Source: Symbiodinium natans
Taxonomy: Eukaryota > Sar > Dinophyceae > Suessiales > Symbiodiniaceae
Length of the DNA: 64,000 nt
NCBI GenBank assembly: GCA_905221605.1
Contig: CAJNDS010001001.1
Location: 869,049-933,048, forward strand
Reading direction: 5' to 3'
Position 1 is the first letter of the stretch; each line of letters begins with the position of its first letter. The notes below the pieces were generated by a model. The model did not search any database, had not been told where the DNA came from, and saw nothing but the letters and a program-made list of their open reading frames with translations. Position numbers and translations under genes: made by a program. Shown piece after piece: positions 57,501-62,624 of the stretch.

Positions 57501-60190
57501 ACCTATCAAGTCCCGCCTAAACTCCCCTTAGAACCTGAATAAAGATGTTAGTTTTAATAACCTTTTGGGTTTTATATAAACAAAAAGTTCCCAAGGGGGA
57601 TATAGCCGCCACAAGGCCCGATAAGCCCCGTAAGCCTCTAAACCCTAAACCCTAAACCCTGTAAACCTCTCAACCCCCACCACTGACCAGGGTCAGGTCG
57701 CCCCTGCAAAAATAGCCAGCCGAGCAGGGGTCACGTCACGATCCAGATGTTGAAATCCAAGAGTCTCCTGGGCGTTGTGAGGGTTTACCCTTTTGCAACT
57801 GGGACCTGGCGACTGCCCTAACCCTAAACCCTAAACCCTAAACCCTAAACCTTAGGTTGTAGGGTAGACCTGGCGTGGAGGCGATTCGGAGCCTGCAGTG
57901 TGTAGCTCTGAAGAACGTGAAGCAGGAAGACTCCTAAACGCTAAAACCTAAACCCCTTTTTGCACAGGCTTGTCTCAGCGCGCCTGGTCAAGCTCGTCGC
58001 TCTCGTGGCAACACGCTCAGTCTGAAAACCCGAAACCCTAAAACCTAAACCCATAAGTTCTAAAGAATGACAAGGTGCCACCGAAGACCTCAGAGCAGAC
58101 GGGTTGTTACCTGAGGCAGGCTTCCAGTTAGGGTCTTCCACAACTGAAGGTCTCTTTCTCTTATCTCTGGCTCTTAGGTAGGGTTTAGGGATTTAGGGTT
58201 TAGGGTTTTTTTGCCACCCGTCTAGCCATGCTCCACGGGGCAACTGAAGAGGGAATGCTGTGTACACGATTCACTTCAGAGCCCAACTTTGCGATAATGT
58301 CAGATAGGGACACCGCCTGCTTAGCCATAATCACCACTTTTTAGGGTTTAGGGTTTTTAGTAGGGTTTAGTAGGGTTTAGTGGGGTTTAGTAGGGTTTGG
58401 TAGGGTTTAGTAGGTTTTAGTAGGGTTTAGTAGGGTTTAGGGTTTAGGGTTCGGTCCTTATATCGAATCCCCTTAGCCAGGGTGTATATAAGGGGATATC
58501 ACGTAATTCCGTCATTCCCTACCATGAGCCAGCAGGTATAAGCACCCGGTGAAATGCTTGAAGCCCTAAACCCTAAAACCTAAACCCTATAACCCTAGAT
58601 CCTAAACCCTAAACCCCTAAACCCGAAACATTTGTTGGTTTTGGGGGAGTTTTTTTTGCCTGCAACTATGCGGAGGGTGGAAGGCTCTAGCTTATCCTCG
58701 TCCTTCGTGCGCGTGGGTCCCTGGAAGAGTCCCTTCAAGGGTTACCCAGGATAGAAAGCCCATGACTCACTAAATCCCCACAACGAACCACTAACCTTGA
58801 CCATAACTTAGAGATCCCCCCCCCCCCTCTCGCCATCGTAGAGCCTTAAGCCCTATACCCTATAGCCTTCAAAGCCCTTTTTTACGGCTAGGACTGCTGC
58901 ACTGCCTTCAGAGCCCTAAACCCTAAACCCCAAAGCAAGGCAGTGCCTACAAACTTCTCGCATCCAGTTGCGCACGGATCCCTGCACAGACACGTAAGTG
59001 TCGTTCATCTGTGGGTATAGACCATAGAACTTGCGTAGCATGGAAATTAATTAAGTCCAACTCATCTCCCCCCCCCCCCCCCCCCGACATCCCCATTGGG
59101 GCTGGCCAACCCCCACACGGTTTAGGGGCTTCTGCCTTACCCTAAGGCTGCTGGGCCCTCGTAACCCCAAGAATTGAGACCCCCAGAATCCTCCTCAGGA
59201 GGTACCAGCCCCTCTGTAAGAGGGTCCATTGGAACCTCAAGGTAGACCCCAGGAACAGCAATGATCAAGTTTGGGTTCCACGCTTCTTGAGGCACAGAGC
59301 CCGAAGCCCTCGGCCGCTCCAACCACCAAGCAGATGCTTCAGGGCTTAGAGTTCAGGGCTTAGCCTTAAACCCTGAACCCTGAACTTTCCATTGAAAAAG
59401 GGAGTAGGATTCAGGGTTTTGGGTTTACACAATAGCCAGGGAACTCATGGAAAATATGTTGCTCAGGAAGTTGGTGAAGGTCAGCGCAAAGATCGTCCTC
59501 TCTCCGCGGCTGTGGGTCAAAGTGCGACCCCAATGAAGTTTAGAGGGTTTTGGGTTTAGGGTAATCAATTTGGAATAATTCATGCGGTTCAGGGCTTGTA
59601 GGGATTAGAAGTTAGGGTGTACCATGCGCATCCATGAGGCGGGGGAAGTTGCGGGATAGAGTCACACGCGTTAGGCGCGAGGTCCTTTGCATCCAAAGAA
59701 CATAACCCTAGGTAAACCCTAAACCCGACAAGGCCCGGGAAATCCACCCAAGCTGGGGAATTAAGGAATATATTTGTGAGCCCCCAATAACCCTAAAGAA
59801 CATCATGCCCCCCCCCTGTCCTAAACAACTCCGCCCTCAAATCCTACACCAGAATACGCCACCCCCCAACTCGCAAACATCCATCATTTGCGGACCGTGA
59901 TGATTAGAATAGGGTTTGGGGAGGAAGTATAGTGTGCTTAGATTGGGGGTTCTAAGTGCCCCTACGTAAGGTTCTCACGATAGCTACCCTACTCATAACC
60001 CTACTCAAAAACACCCAAAAGAACCTCCAAGTAGCCCTAAACCCTAAACCCTAAACCCTAAACCCTAAACCCTAAACCCTAAACCCTAAACACCTGAGGG
60101 GTCAGGATCCCGGGAGGTGCGTCCTTGGTGACTTGAACAGCGGGCGCATGCTCGGCGCGTCTTCAAAGATGGCGTCGTAGATGGCCAGGC
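607..60190 (-). CDS. Giant split gene: globin domains fused to a TRP/ion-channel-like membrane protein
   Basis: More than 40 exons of 22-110 bases on the minus strand, separated by introns from under 300 bases to nearly 10 kb. In order they read: globin-type domain (60.2-54.4 kb), acidic linker (53.2-51.75 kb), second globin-type segment (50.5-35.5 kb), third globin-type domain with a clear proximal-His motif (34.9-26 kb), ankyrin-like segment (25.2-22.9 kb), polytopic membrane region (22.2-8.2 kb), S6-like SLLIAQL (7.5 kb), and a C-terminal EFNEG/GGIQI motif (1.6-0.6 kb). Frame is kept at nearly every join and introns are GN-AG. I recall similar multi-domain dinoflagellate proteins, but no search was run. 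A haem sensor coupled to a cation channel is inference. Start and stop codons are not identified and may lie outside the window. The secA gene lies in the intron between 47998 and 38092. Confidence 0.72.
655..1563. other. Intron, no gene recognised
   Basis: Holds short TTTAGGG arrays (672-765), an inverted-repeat element at about 893-1030, and parts of ACTTGGAGGTTCA-family elements at about 1178-1280 and 1423-1530. The 97-codon minus frame at 856-1149 covers repeat sequence. Confidence 0.6.
1876..2165. mobile_element. Miniature inverted-repeat element inside a TTTAGGG array
   Basis: Ends ATGTTGGACCCTCTTTA and TAAAGAGGGTCCAACAT are perfect inverted repeats of 17 bases. The element is about 290 bp, has no coding capacity, and splits a telomere-like array (1835-1876 continues at 2164-2194), so it inserted after the array formed. 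A TA duplication is consistent with the flanks. Confidence 0.8.
6216..6310 (+). repeat. Poly-G tract
   Basis: A nearly uninterrupted G run of about 60-90 bases. Such tracts are strong quadruplex candidates and poor templates for sequencing, so the length may be wrong. Confidence 0.9.
7033..11454 (-). CDS. Giant gene, channel pore region and S6-like helix
   Basis: Exons: 11360-11454 ([20 protein letters not shown], then [12 protein letters not shown]), 9408-9453 ([15 protein letters not shown]), about 8205-8255 ([17 protein letters not shown]), possibly about 7713-7733, 7518-7566 ([16 protein letters not shown]), about 7033-7092 ([15 protein letters not shown]). LLIAQL after a pore-like segment and followed by an amphipathic ARLNR stretch is what TRP and related Ion_trans channels show at the end of S6. 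Joins QD|EDFPI (GAGT/GAAG) and FA|DMTGF (GACG/GACA) are GA-AG with near-perfect duplications. Ion selectivity cannot be judged. Confidence 0.68.
7784..8037 (+). repeat. TCTCTCTG/TCTCTGTG low-complexity array
   Basis: About 250 bp of (TCTCTG)n, (TCTCTCTGTG)n and finally (TC)n. Open frames through it encode only Ser/Leu/Val/Cys or Arg/Glu/Thr repeats and are not genes. Confidence 0.96.
12118..12225 (-). repeat. Variant telomere-like array CCCTAAACCCGAAA
   Basis: Alternating CCCTAAA and CCCGAAA units. Other arrays nearby are purer: 12513-12576 and 12838-12890. Similar mixed arrays are at 34979-35095 (CCCTGAA runs) and 58350-58450 (TAGTAGGGTT runs). Confidence 0.9.
13028..13296 (+). repeat. Longest telomere-like array, TTTAGGG x about 38
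   Basis: Nearly pure (TTTAGGG)n over about 270 bp with two slips: an extra T near 13122 and a missing TTT near 13207. Flanked by ordinary intronic sequence on both sides, so it is interstitial and not a chromosome end. Confidence 0.97.
17180..22191 (-). CDS. Giant gene, pre-membrane domain and first membrane helices
   Basis: Exons: 22082-22191 ([19 protein letters not shown], then [13 protein letters not shown]), 21228-21287 ([17 protein letters not shown]), 20306-20388 ([20 protein letters not shown]), 17661-17760 ([17 protein letters not shown] followed by an acidic run), and about 17180-17261 ([13 protein letters not shown]). The 20.3-kb and 17.7-kb exons each encode a hydrophobic stretch of about 20 residues. 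Joins: VQE|DKKGM GC-AG (GCCA/GACA), DPK|IMSHL GC-AG, LLT|ANVAR GC-AG (GCAT/GCAA). The join between 20306 and 17760 is tentative (GA-AG gives QGMK|FYFLL). Exons between 17.2 and 11.5 kb are not resolved; a minus-strand frame at about 14935-15000 ([17 protein letters not shown]) is a candidate. Confidence 0.7.
19520..19657 (+). repeat. G-rich tract with scattered C/T
   Basis: About 135 bases of G blocks broken by single C, T or A. Proline-rich frames on the opposite strand are artefacts. Confidence 0.9.
20466..20605. mobile_element. GGGTAGTTACATGG inverted-repeat element
   Basis: Ends GGGTAGTTACATGGTGCCTT and GGCCCATGAAACTACCC are partly inverted; internal GGCCCATACWTCAGAACCCT. Relatives at about 893-1030 and 36172-36316. 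Confidence 0.65.
21303..21482 (+). repeat. Eight-base variant array TTTAGGGG
   Basis: About 20 units of TTTAGGGG. Every other large array here uses the 7-base unit, so this reflects local expansion of one variant and not a second telomere type. Confidence 0.93.
22476..22588. mobile_element. Free CAGTAACC-family element
   Basis: CTAGGTTGCCCAGTAACCTA ... TACTACTGGGCATCC, about 113 bp, with internal GGGTGCCCTTTTTTGCTTAA shared with 62716-62828. A diverged relative follows at about 22630-22740. Confidence 0.75.
22949..25204 (-). CDS. Giant gene, ankyrin-like connector
   Basis: Exons: 25164-25204 ([14 protein letters not shown]), 23543-23594 ([17 protein letters not shown]), 23139-23194 ([19 protein letters not shown]), 22949-22992 ([14 protein letters not shown]). 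The segment [18 protein letters not shown] has the helix-turn-helix spacing of one ankyrin repeat. Splice joins are convincing: SPL|YWAID with GTGC/GTAC (GT-AG), EAL|FTRHP with GTCC/GTTC (GT-AG), CVS|APSLL with GCTC/GCGC (GC-AG). It links the globin part to the membrane part in the same frame, which is the main argument that these are one gene and not two. Confidence 0.75.
23880..24290 (+). repeat. Degenerate minisatellite with CACAGTGGAGGGTTTAGGG
   Basis: Imperfect units containing ACCTTTTGGGCTCACAGTGG and a TTTTTTGGGATTTGGGGTTT spacer recur about six times. Open frames here encode repeated FWAHSGGF-like peptides from the repeat and are not considered genes. Confidence 0.75.
24571..24777 (+). 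repeat. Three dispersed copies of a TGTAAATACCG block
   Basis: CGCTGTAAATACCGGTCTTTTC (about 24571), CACTGTAAATACCGATGTTTTC (about 24658) and CACTGTAAATACCGAGGTTGTC (about 24764), spaced 87 and 106 bp. Probably an old tandem repeat. Confidence 0.8.
24849..24905 (+). repeat. (TAG)n trinucleotide array
   Basis: About 18 TAG units ending in a GAAGTAG variant. It lies just downstream of three copies of CACTGTAAATACCG. Confidence 0.95.
25959..34944 (-). CDS. Giant gene, third globin-type domain with proximal-histidine motif
   Basis: Exons: about 34867-34944 ([15 protein letters not shown]), 33825-33869 ([15 protein letters not shown]), 33439-33515 ([20 protein letters not shown]), 32495-32519 (YYIADKIM, 25 bp), 31572-31632 ([17 protein letters not shown]), 30857-30924 ([20 protein letters not shown]), 29863-29889 (27 bp), 28675-28718 ([14 protein letters not shown]), 27210-27235 (ILTRVILEG, 26 bp), 26581-26618 ([11 protein letters not shown]), 25959-26009 ([15 protein letters not shown]). 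[15 protein letters not shown] is a classic globin A/B start and [12 protein letters not shown] is the F-helix with candidate haem-ligating His. Joins such as LDD|ASINR (GCGC/GCGA), FMK|YYIAD (GTGC/GTAC) and KIM|EMTME (GACT/GAGA) have duplicated ends and keep frame. Confidence 0.78.
26194..26306. mobile_element. GGTGGCCTCTTTATCTGTTA element, copy 1
   Basis: Shares GGCCGGTGGCCTCTTTATCT and a terminal AAAGAGACCRCYAAC with 28783-28906. Ends GGTGGCCTCTTT/AAAGAGACCACC are inverted. No coding capacity. Confidence 0.7.
26330..26430 (-). repeat. Telomere-like array, CCCTAAA x about 14
   Basis: Pure (CCCTAAA)n of about 100 bp inside an intron of the giant gene, between the exons at 26581 and 26009. 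Confidence 0.96.
28515..28638. mobile_element. 124-bp inverted-repeat element, copy 1
   Basis: Ends TACAGGGCGGGGCCCCCTTA and CTAGGGGGCCCCACCCTGTA are inverted. The whole element matches 38445-38568 with a single base difference, so one copy is recent. It contains CTTATAACCYAA-type sub-repeats. Confidence 0.88.
28783..28906. mobile_element. GGTGGCCTCTTTATCTGTTA element, copy 2
   Basis: Diverged sister of 26194-26306 with the same ends. It directly abuts a TTTAGGG array (28725-28785). Confidence 0.7.
30336..30431 (+). repeat. Telomere-like array, TTTAGGG
   Basis: About 13 pure units. An opposite-strand array, with CCCTGAA variants in its middle, follows at 30708-30822. Confidence 0.95.
32964..33079. 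mobile_element. GGGATGTTCCCC inverted-repeat element
   Basis: Ends CTATAGATTGGGATGTTCCC and GGGAACATCCCAACCTATAG are inverted, with ACAGTCCTTAATAGGGACT inside. Relatives: 6031-6135, 33180-33258, 49250-49352, 62625-62850, and the start of one at 63986-64000. Confidence 0.8.
34646..34826. mobile_element. ACTTGGAGGTTCA inverted-repeat element
   Basis: Ends TACTTGGAGGTTCAGGGTAC and GTACCCATGAACCTCCAAGT are inverted; the middle is rich in CTTATAA/CTTAGAG motifs and holds a short CCCTAAA array. This is the most abundant free family here: also about 1178-1280, 9000-9160, 18990-19115, 19330-19446, 20045-20203, 27668-27786, 31670-31802, 37855-37960, 47585-47766, 52876-53010, 59935-60038, 61530-61643 and 63202-63500. 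Confidence 0.8.
35499..50455 (-). CDS. Giant gene, second globin-type segment, interrupted by the secA gene
   Basis: Exons: 50393-50455 ([19 protein letters not shown]), 48775-48852 ([20 protein letters not shown]), 47999-48039 ([13 protein letters not shown]), then after about 9.9 kb 38045-38091 ([13 protein letters not shown]), 37003-37024 (SMVPKDW, 22 bp), 35499-35534 ([12 protein letters not shown]). Joins: FG|DSKW GC-AG; RIQ|EECD GA-AG (GAGT/GAAG); LR|SMVPK GC-AG; KDW|DMDHE GC-AG; FW|ENMEK GC-AG. The last helix pattern [18 protein letters not shown] is globin H-helix-like. The frame from SGYK into QFKAVM is not directly compatible with the borders I chose, so one small exon is probably still missing in the interval that also holds secA. 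Confidence 0.68.
35800..35965 (+). repeat. Short tandem repeat with TTTTCCCTGCTTCGGGGTCAT
   Basis: Three units each containing GCTTTTCCCTGCTTCGGG, spaced roughly 70 and 57 bp. Open on both strands, but only because the repeat lacks stops. Confidence 0.8.
36570..36712 (+). repeat. (AATATATA)n AT-rich array
   Basis: About 140 bp of TATAAATA repeats. Similar AT arrays occur at 15950-16050, 17975-18105, 18500-18540, 28270-28320, 46155-46205 and 63306-63325, all in introns. Confidence 0.95.
38092..38971. other. Interval between secA stop and next giant-gene exon
   Basis: Probable secA 3' flank, a TTTAGGG array (38138-38208), the nested element pair at 38379-38600, and a short TTTAGGG run (about 38650). 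No canonical AATAAA signal stands out downstream of the secA stop. Confidence 0.55.
38445..38568. mobile_element. 124-bp inverted-repeat element, copy 2, nested in another element
   Basis: Near-identical to 28515-28638. It sits inside a second repeat (about 38379-38600) whose uninterrupted form, ATCCTACTATTTAGGGTCTA then GGGGTCCCTTATTTCCGTAA, is seen at 52015-52092. It lies between the secA stop and the next exon of the giant gene. Confidence 0.85.
38972..42107 (-). CDS. secA: secA C-terminal exons: second RecA-like lobe, helical wing/scaffold, novel tail
   Basis: Exons: 41857-42107, 41593-41739, 41377-41442, 41045-41152, 40604-40666, 40151-40221, 39686-40001, 38972-39559. Introns: 42108-42265 GT, 41740-41856 GA, 41443-41592 GT, 41153-41376 GC, 40667-41044 GT, 40222-40603 GC, 40002-40150 GA, 39560-39685 GC, all ending AG. 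The 251-bp exon carries the second-lobe motif [13 protein letters not shown]. The 108-bp exon carries [12 protein letters not shown] and [14 protein letters not shown]. The last exon has [20 protein letters not shown] and [12 protein letters not shown], the usual SecA scaffold end. After TFQPRPLQ it continues for about 85 further residues to TGA, with no CxCxSGxxxxxCHG zinc motif. That tail resembles nothing I know. Confidence 0.95.
38972..46567 (-). CDS. secA: SecA preprotein translocase ATPase (plastid type), multi-exon nuclear gene
   Basis: ATP-driven motor that pushes unfolded preproteins through the SecYEG channel; in a photosynthetic eukaryote it would act in the plastid stroma on thylakoid Sec substrates (family knowledge). 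Seen in order: N-terminal motif [38 protein letters not shown]; Walker A ATGEGKT; DEAD-like box [16 protein letters not shown]; preprotein cross-linking region; [55 protein letters not shown]; helical scaffold and wing; [18 protein letters not shown]. From the exon at 45168 to the stop the exons sum to about 930 codons, normal for SecA. Seventeen internal splice joins keep the frame exactly. The start is tentative: the ATG at 46567 opens an Ala/Arg-rich leader. Two oddities: donors are GT, GC or GA, and the whole gene sits inside an intron of a larger same-strand gene. Confidence 0.96.
39560..39685 (-). mobile_element. Introner in secA, GGGACCAAATGAACC family
   Basis: Precisely the intron between two secA exons. 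Its ends are inverted repeats: CTTGAGAACCAAATGAACAC at one end and CTTGGGAACCAAATGAACCC at the other. The donor is GC (in GCGC) and the acceptor AG. The duplicated target is imperfect (GCGC/GAGG). Same family as introns 44908-45073 and 40222-40603. Confidence 0.85.
40222..40603 (-). mobile_element. Introner in secA, same family, with extra internal sequence
   Basis: Ends CTTGGGGACGAAATGAACCC and CTTGGGGACCAAATGAACCC are near-perfect inverted repeats. Target duplication GCAC/GCAG. Longer than its relatives (382 bp) because of about 250 bp in the middle, including a G14 run at 40300-40312 and unrelated sequence, possibly a later insertion. Confidence 0.85.
40667..41044 (-). mobile_element. Composite introner in secA with nested copies
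   Basis: The outer ends give GTGC...ACACAAG|GTCC (GT-AG). Inside, at about 40779-40921 and 40922-40998, are sequences with the GGACCAAATGAACCC and GGTTCGTTTGGTCCTCAAGG ends of the family found at 39560-39685 and 40222-40603. The intron therefore looks like an element that received one or two further elements. Confidence 0.75.
41166..41280 (+). repeat. Telomere-like array inside a secA intron
   Basis: About 15 TTTAGGG units inside secA intron 41153-41376. In the sense of secA the array reads CCCTAAA. Confidence 0.95.
41740..41856 (-). mobile_element. Introner in secA, CAGTAACC/GGTACCACTGGG family
   Basis: Plus-strand ends are CTTGGTAGCCCAGTAGCC and GGTACCACTTGGCTACAAAG, inverted repeats of each other. 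Target GACT/GATT, donor GA. Free copies of the same family lie at about 2285-2392, 22476-22588, 33118-33368, 54890-55020 and 62716-62828, outside any recognised exon junction. Confidence 0.85.
42266..45454 (-). CDS. secA: secA motor-domain exons (nucleotide-binding and preprotein-binding)
   Basis: Exons on the minus strand, high to low: about 45405-45454, 45074-45168, 44775-44907, 44195-44631, 43982-44053, 43735-43762 (28 bp), 43390-43446, 43175-43259, about 42883-42946, about 42662-42711, 42494-42543, 42266-42385. Joins read [90 protein letters not shown]. Intron donors in order are GT (44908-45073), GA (44632-44774), GA (44054-44194), GC (43763-43981), GC (43447-43734), GT (43260-43389), GT (42947-43174), uncertain (about 42712-42882, inside a triplicated segment), GC (42544-42661) and GA (42386-42493). 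All acceptors are AG. The intron near 45169-45404 and the one before it have ambiguous borders. Confidence 0.93.
42544..42661 (-). mobile_element. Introner in secA, CTTACTTCTCCAATAACC family
   Basis: Ends CTTACTTCTCCAATAACC and CTTACCTAGCCAATAG are inverted. Target duplication GCCA/GCCA is perfect; donor GC. Related introns at 44054-44194 and 40002-40150, and a free copy at about 3083-3200. Confidence 0.85.
42681..42891 (-). repeat. Tandem triplication of a secA exon fragment
   Basis: A stretch of about 40 bases encoding [12 protein letters not shown] occurs three times, at 42852-42891, 42763-42808 and 42681-42726, spaced 89 and 82 bp apart, with CCCTAAA arrays between the copies. Only one copy's worth fits SecA. 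The simplest join uses the first part of the 42.85-kb copy and the last part of the 42.68-kb copy (GA-AG, 42712-42882), leaving the middle copy intronic. Confidence 0.85.
43447..43734 (-). mobile_element. Introner in secA, GGCCCTT...CCCTCTGAA family
   Basis: Ends CTGGGATGGCCCTTATAAG and CTAGGTGGGCCCTTGGGAC are inverted; target GCAA/GCAA is perfect, donor GC. Free relatives with the shared core ACCCTCTGAAAAATATTCC and CCCAATAAGGG are at about 27076-27166, 29990-30114 and 31909-32013; intron 41153-41376 also belongs here. Confidence 0.8.
43763..43981 (-). mobile_element. Introner in secA with a second element nested in it
   Basis: Perfect target duplication GCTA/GCTA, donor GC. The body matches intron 44632-44774 (shared blocks around ATCCCAAAAAGTGTA and GTACTCRYTCAGCTACC). 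Near one end a separate inverted repeat, CCTAAGGGTCCATGTACCT ... AGGTACATGGACCCTTAGG (about 43863-43972), has been inserted. Confidence 0.75.
45887..46567 (-). CDS. secA: secA 5' end: tentative presequence exons and first mature exon
   Basis: The exon 45887-45995 is good: it reads [11 protein letters not shown] then [18 protein letters not shown], matching the extreme N terminus of mature SecA. Upstream pieces are weaker. An ATG at 46567 opens [20 protein letters not shown], which could join at about 46482/46360 (an intron with CTTAG-type inverted ends) to a segment reading [15 protein letters not shown], a short hydrophobic run ending in AVAS like a signal-peptidase site. Together this would look like a bipartite plastid presequence (inference). 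A short exon around 46123-46145 (DNSTD or QLNRQ, depending on frame) may link them across an AT-rich intron. The exact joins here are unresolved: several frame-compatible choices exist and none has a clean target-site duplication. Confidence 0.4.
46568..47998. other. Interval upstream of secA inside the host intron
   Basis: Non-repetitive sequence (46570-47390), then a TTTAGGG array (47398-47494) and an ACTTGGAGGTTCA element (47585-47766). No recognisable TATA box or other promoter. If secA has its own promoter it should lie here. Confidence 0.4.
47398..47494 (+). repeat. Telomere-like array, TTTAGGG x about 14
   Basis: Pure array in the intron that also contains secA, about 0.8 kb upstream of the tentative secA start. 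Confidence 0.96.
49470..50215. repeat. 260-bp tandem repeat, about 2.7 copies
   Basis: TCGACCTGTCCAGGATCTCC recurs at 49651 and 49911, and in altered form at about 50170, giving a period of 260. Each unit has CCGCTATAATG, TTCTCGAGAAG and GATATGATTCGCC-type blocks. A frame on the minus strand runs through it (HYSGPP, RRPEK), but nothing ties it to the giant gene. Confidence 0.88.
51751..53195 (-). CDS. Giant gene, acidic inter-domain linker exons
   Basis: Three short exons: 53143-53195 ([17 protein letters not shown]), 52162-52227 ([20 protein letters not shown]) and 51751-51819 ([20 protein letters not shown]). The composition is Asp/Glu/Ser-rich with no hydrophobic core, as expected for a flexible linker. 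They would be too weak alone. They are supported because each has a GN donor and AG acceptor in phase, and because the last one joins the next globin exon (50455) as NGE|VNVPTT with duplicated GTGG/GTGA at the two intron ends. Confidence 0.55.
53590..53880 (+). repeat. AAAC/AAACG low-complexity stretch
   Basis: Purine-rich (AAAC)n, (GAAC)n and (AAGAAAG)n. The 177-codon open frame through it is compositional only. Confidence 0.9.
54421..60190 (-). CDS. Giant gene, first globin-type domain
   Basis: Exons: 60124-60190 ([20 protein letters not shown]), about 59458-59497 ([13 protein letters not shown]), 57717-57767 ([17 protein letters not shown]), 56664-56724 ([18 protein letters not shown]), 55956-56028 ([20 protein letters not shown]), 54421-54491 ([13 protein letters not shown]). 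The pattern AxFExAPxxRPLF, then LGFQHL (candidate proximal His), then a G/H-helix-like stretch is globin-like. Joins: SPR|TIFAL has a perfect duplication GACG/GACG (GA-AG); VRTG|LVAML is GC-AG; RIK|TIQRS is GT-AG. The acceptor of the exon starting 56028 is TTTAG made by a telomere-like unit. A connecting exon (58.9-57.8 kb) and one before 56724 are probably missing from my list. Exon-like minus-strand frames at 58960-59045 and 58240-58325 are candidates only. Confidence 0.72.
54509..54845 (+). repeat. TTTAGGG/TTGAGGG array followed by a 51-bp minisatellite
   Basis: 54509-54641 is TTTAGGG with a central run of seven TTGAGGG units, a variant that spread as a block. From 54642 four copies of a 51-52 bp unit follow, containing GAGGAGTATTTTGAGGAA and GGGTTCAGGGTTTAGGG. 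Confidence 0.9.
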
Positions 60191-62624
60191 CTGGGTTTAG
60201 GGCTTACCTCAACCCCCAAAATATGTAAAATAATAGCCCTTTTAAGGGTCTTGGGCTGTTTTTTTTACATACTTTGGGGGTCCAGGTCGGCTTTAGGCTT
60301 TATGGGGTATGGGGTTTAGGGTTTAGGGTTTAGGGGTAGGGTGTACGGCTTAGGGCTTAGGGTTTTGGGGTTTAGGGGTTTAGGGTTTTGGGGTTTTGGG
60401 GATTAGGGCTTAGGGGTTTTAGGGTCTAGGGTTTAGGGGTTTAAAGTTTCACATCAAGTTGCATCTTCTGGACGGTTCTTACTTGGAGGTTCAGGGTACT
60501 TATAGGTTTAGGGACGTAACATCAAGTTGTCCAGAATCCAACGCGCGGCTGTTTCCTTCTGTTTGACACAGGGGCTCTTACTGGCACCTCGTCCTTGCAG
60601 GGACCGACAGCTTGTACTCTCAATCAACCCTACCTTAAGAACCCCAAATCTACTTTCTTGCGGGTTCTTCTTCGACAGTTCCTGAAATTATTCTTGGGTA
60701 ACCCCGCTGATGGATGTAGCCAGAAACGCTGCAAGTTCAGTGCTTCCTATACTAGGGTGGCCCTTGAACCCCTCCTTATGGCTCCAAGGGCCCTCCTGCA
60801 GAGGGACTCGTACCTCCTAAGGCGGGCTCTGGGGTCTCAATTCCTGGGGTTTTGAACACAGAGAAATTTCCAGCGGTCCTGTATGGTCCCACCTAGTATA
60901 TGATACTCCTCACATCAAAGCGCGCAGCCCTCTCGCGTTCCCAAGCCAGCTGTCAGAAACCTCCCAACAGTACGCACCCTAAGTCAGGGTTTCAGGTTTT
61001 AGGGTTTCAAGTTCCAGGCTTAGGGCTAGTAAGGACTATCACTTGTAATTCATGCTAGGAGCCCTACCTGTAACATAAGGTCTTTTCCCAAACAATTACT
61101 CGGCTCAATACAACTAGGATCCCGAAGTAGGCTTTACAAAGGTCTATTCCTTCGTTCAGTGGCATCGGGCTCTTTAGGGGTCCAGGTTTCCCCCCCAAGG
61201 TCCCCTGCCTGCTGACTTAGGGGAAACCACACACTCAAACGTGAGACCAGGTGAGGGTACTACTGTCCTAGCAAACCTTAACCCGTTTTGTGGAACTGAG
61301 CCTGACCCTATAGAAGTACCAGCCTTTCAGGGTATTGCGGCTTCAGGTCTATAAATGGGGGAACGGCGGGGAAAGTATGGAAAGGTATAGGCACCAGTCC
61401 AAACTCCTTTCGCAACAGAGAGGACTAGACCCTTAGGCTGCTGACTCCCCAAACTAAAGGCTGGTGGCCTGCGAGTTCGGCAGAGGAGAACTTGGCAAGG
61501 TAGTCCTACCAAGAGCGCGCTGAGTTTGAGGGTTTCCTTGAAGGTTCATGGTTACTTCTAAGTAAGTAGGAATTGTTAAGTACCCTGAATGAGATTGCTT
61601 TTACCCTACTCAGAAGTAACATTGAACCTCCAAAGGGACGGGGTTTCATGGGGGGGGGGGGGGTACCCGGGGAACCTTAGGGAAGCTTAGGGAGTAGTGG
61701 GGAGTATTGAGGAACCTTCGGTTGCATACCTGCCTTTGATCCCTACGCCCTAGACCTTAAACCTAAACCCTAACCCTAAACCCTAACACTAAACCCTAAA
61801 CCCTAAACCCTAAACCCTAAACCCTGAACCCTAAACCCTAAACCCTAAACCCTAAACCCTCAGGTTTGGTAGGTTGGTGGCCTTTTCACTCCGACTTTGG
61901 GGCTTTGGTATGTTGTTTTGGGCCGTAGCCTCTCGGCACAGTTGCCAAGAGGCTGAGCGCATGAGCCTCTAAACCCCAAAGCCCTAAGTGGGGGGAGGAG
62001 GTGATCTAAGATACAGTCCCCGCTTGGGGTCTCCAACTACATTCCTTAAGGGGTTCTACAGGGTACCTCATTCCCTCATTCCCTGCTAGAGATAATTCAA
62101 GCATTTTTTGACCGAACAGCCCCCTCAGGTGCAACTTCTAGGTCGATGGGGGTACCCCACGGGCGCGACTTTGAAGTGTGGGGTTTGGGGGTTTAGGGCT
62201 TGGGGTTTAAGGTTCACAAAGACTCAACATACAGGCAGGTGGAACATCTACAGGCAGCGGGAACATCTACGGGCCCCGTTTCAACCCGGTGCCTGCCAAC
62301 ACTGCCGTATCTCTGCCGCCTGGAGTAGGGCTCAGCGTGCGTTTTGAACCCTGAGGCCTGGGGTGCCCCCCACACCCCAAACCCTGCACCCTACACCCTC
62401 AACCCCCAAACATCTTCAGAGAGCAGCTATGAGAAAAGGCCTTAACTGTTTGGGTTTAGGGTTTAGGGTTTAGGGTTTAGGGTTTAGGGTTTGGGGTTTA
62501 GGGTTTAGGGTTTAGGGTTTAGGGTACTACTTCATGCCCAGAGAGCCACACAACAATCAAGCCTGGCCAGCCCTTTTCTAAGCACTTTCCAACCCCAAAT
62601 CCCGAAAGCACCCCAAGCCCTGAC

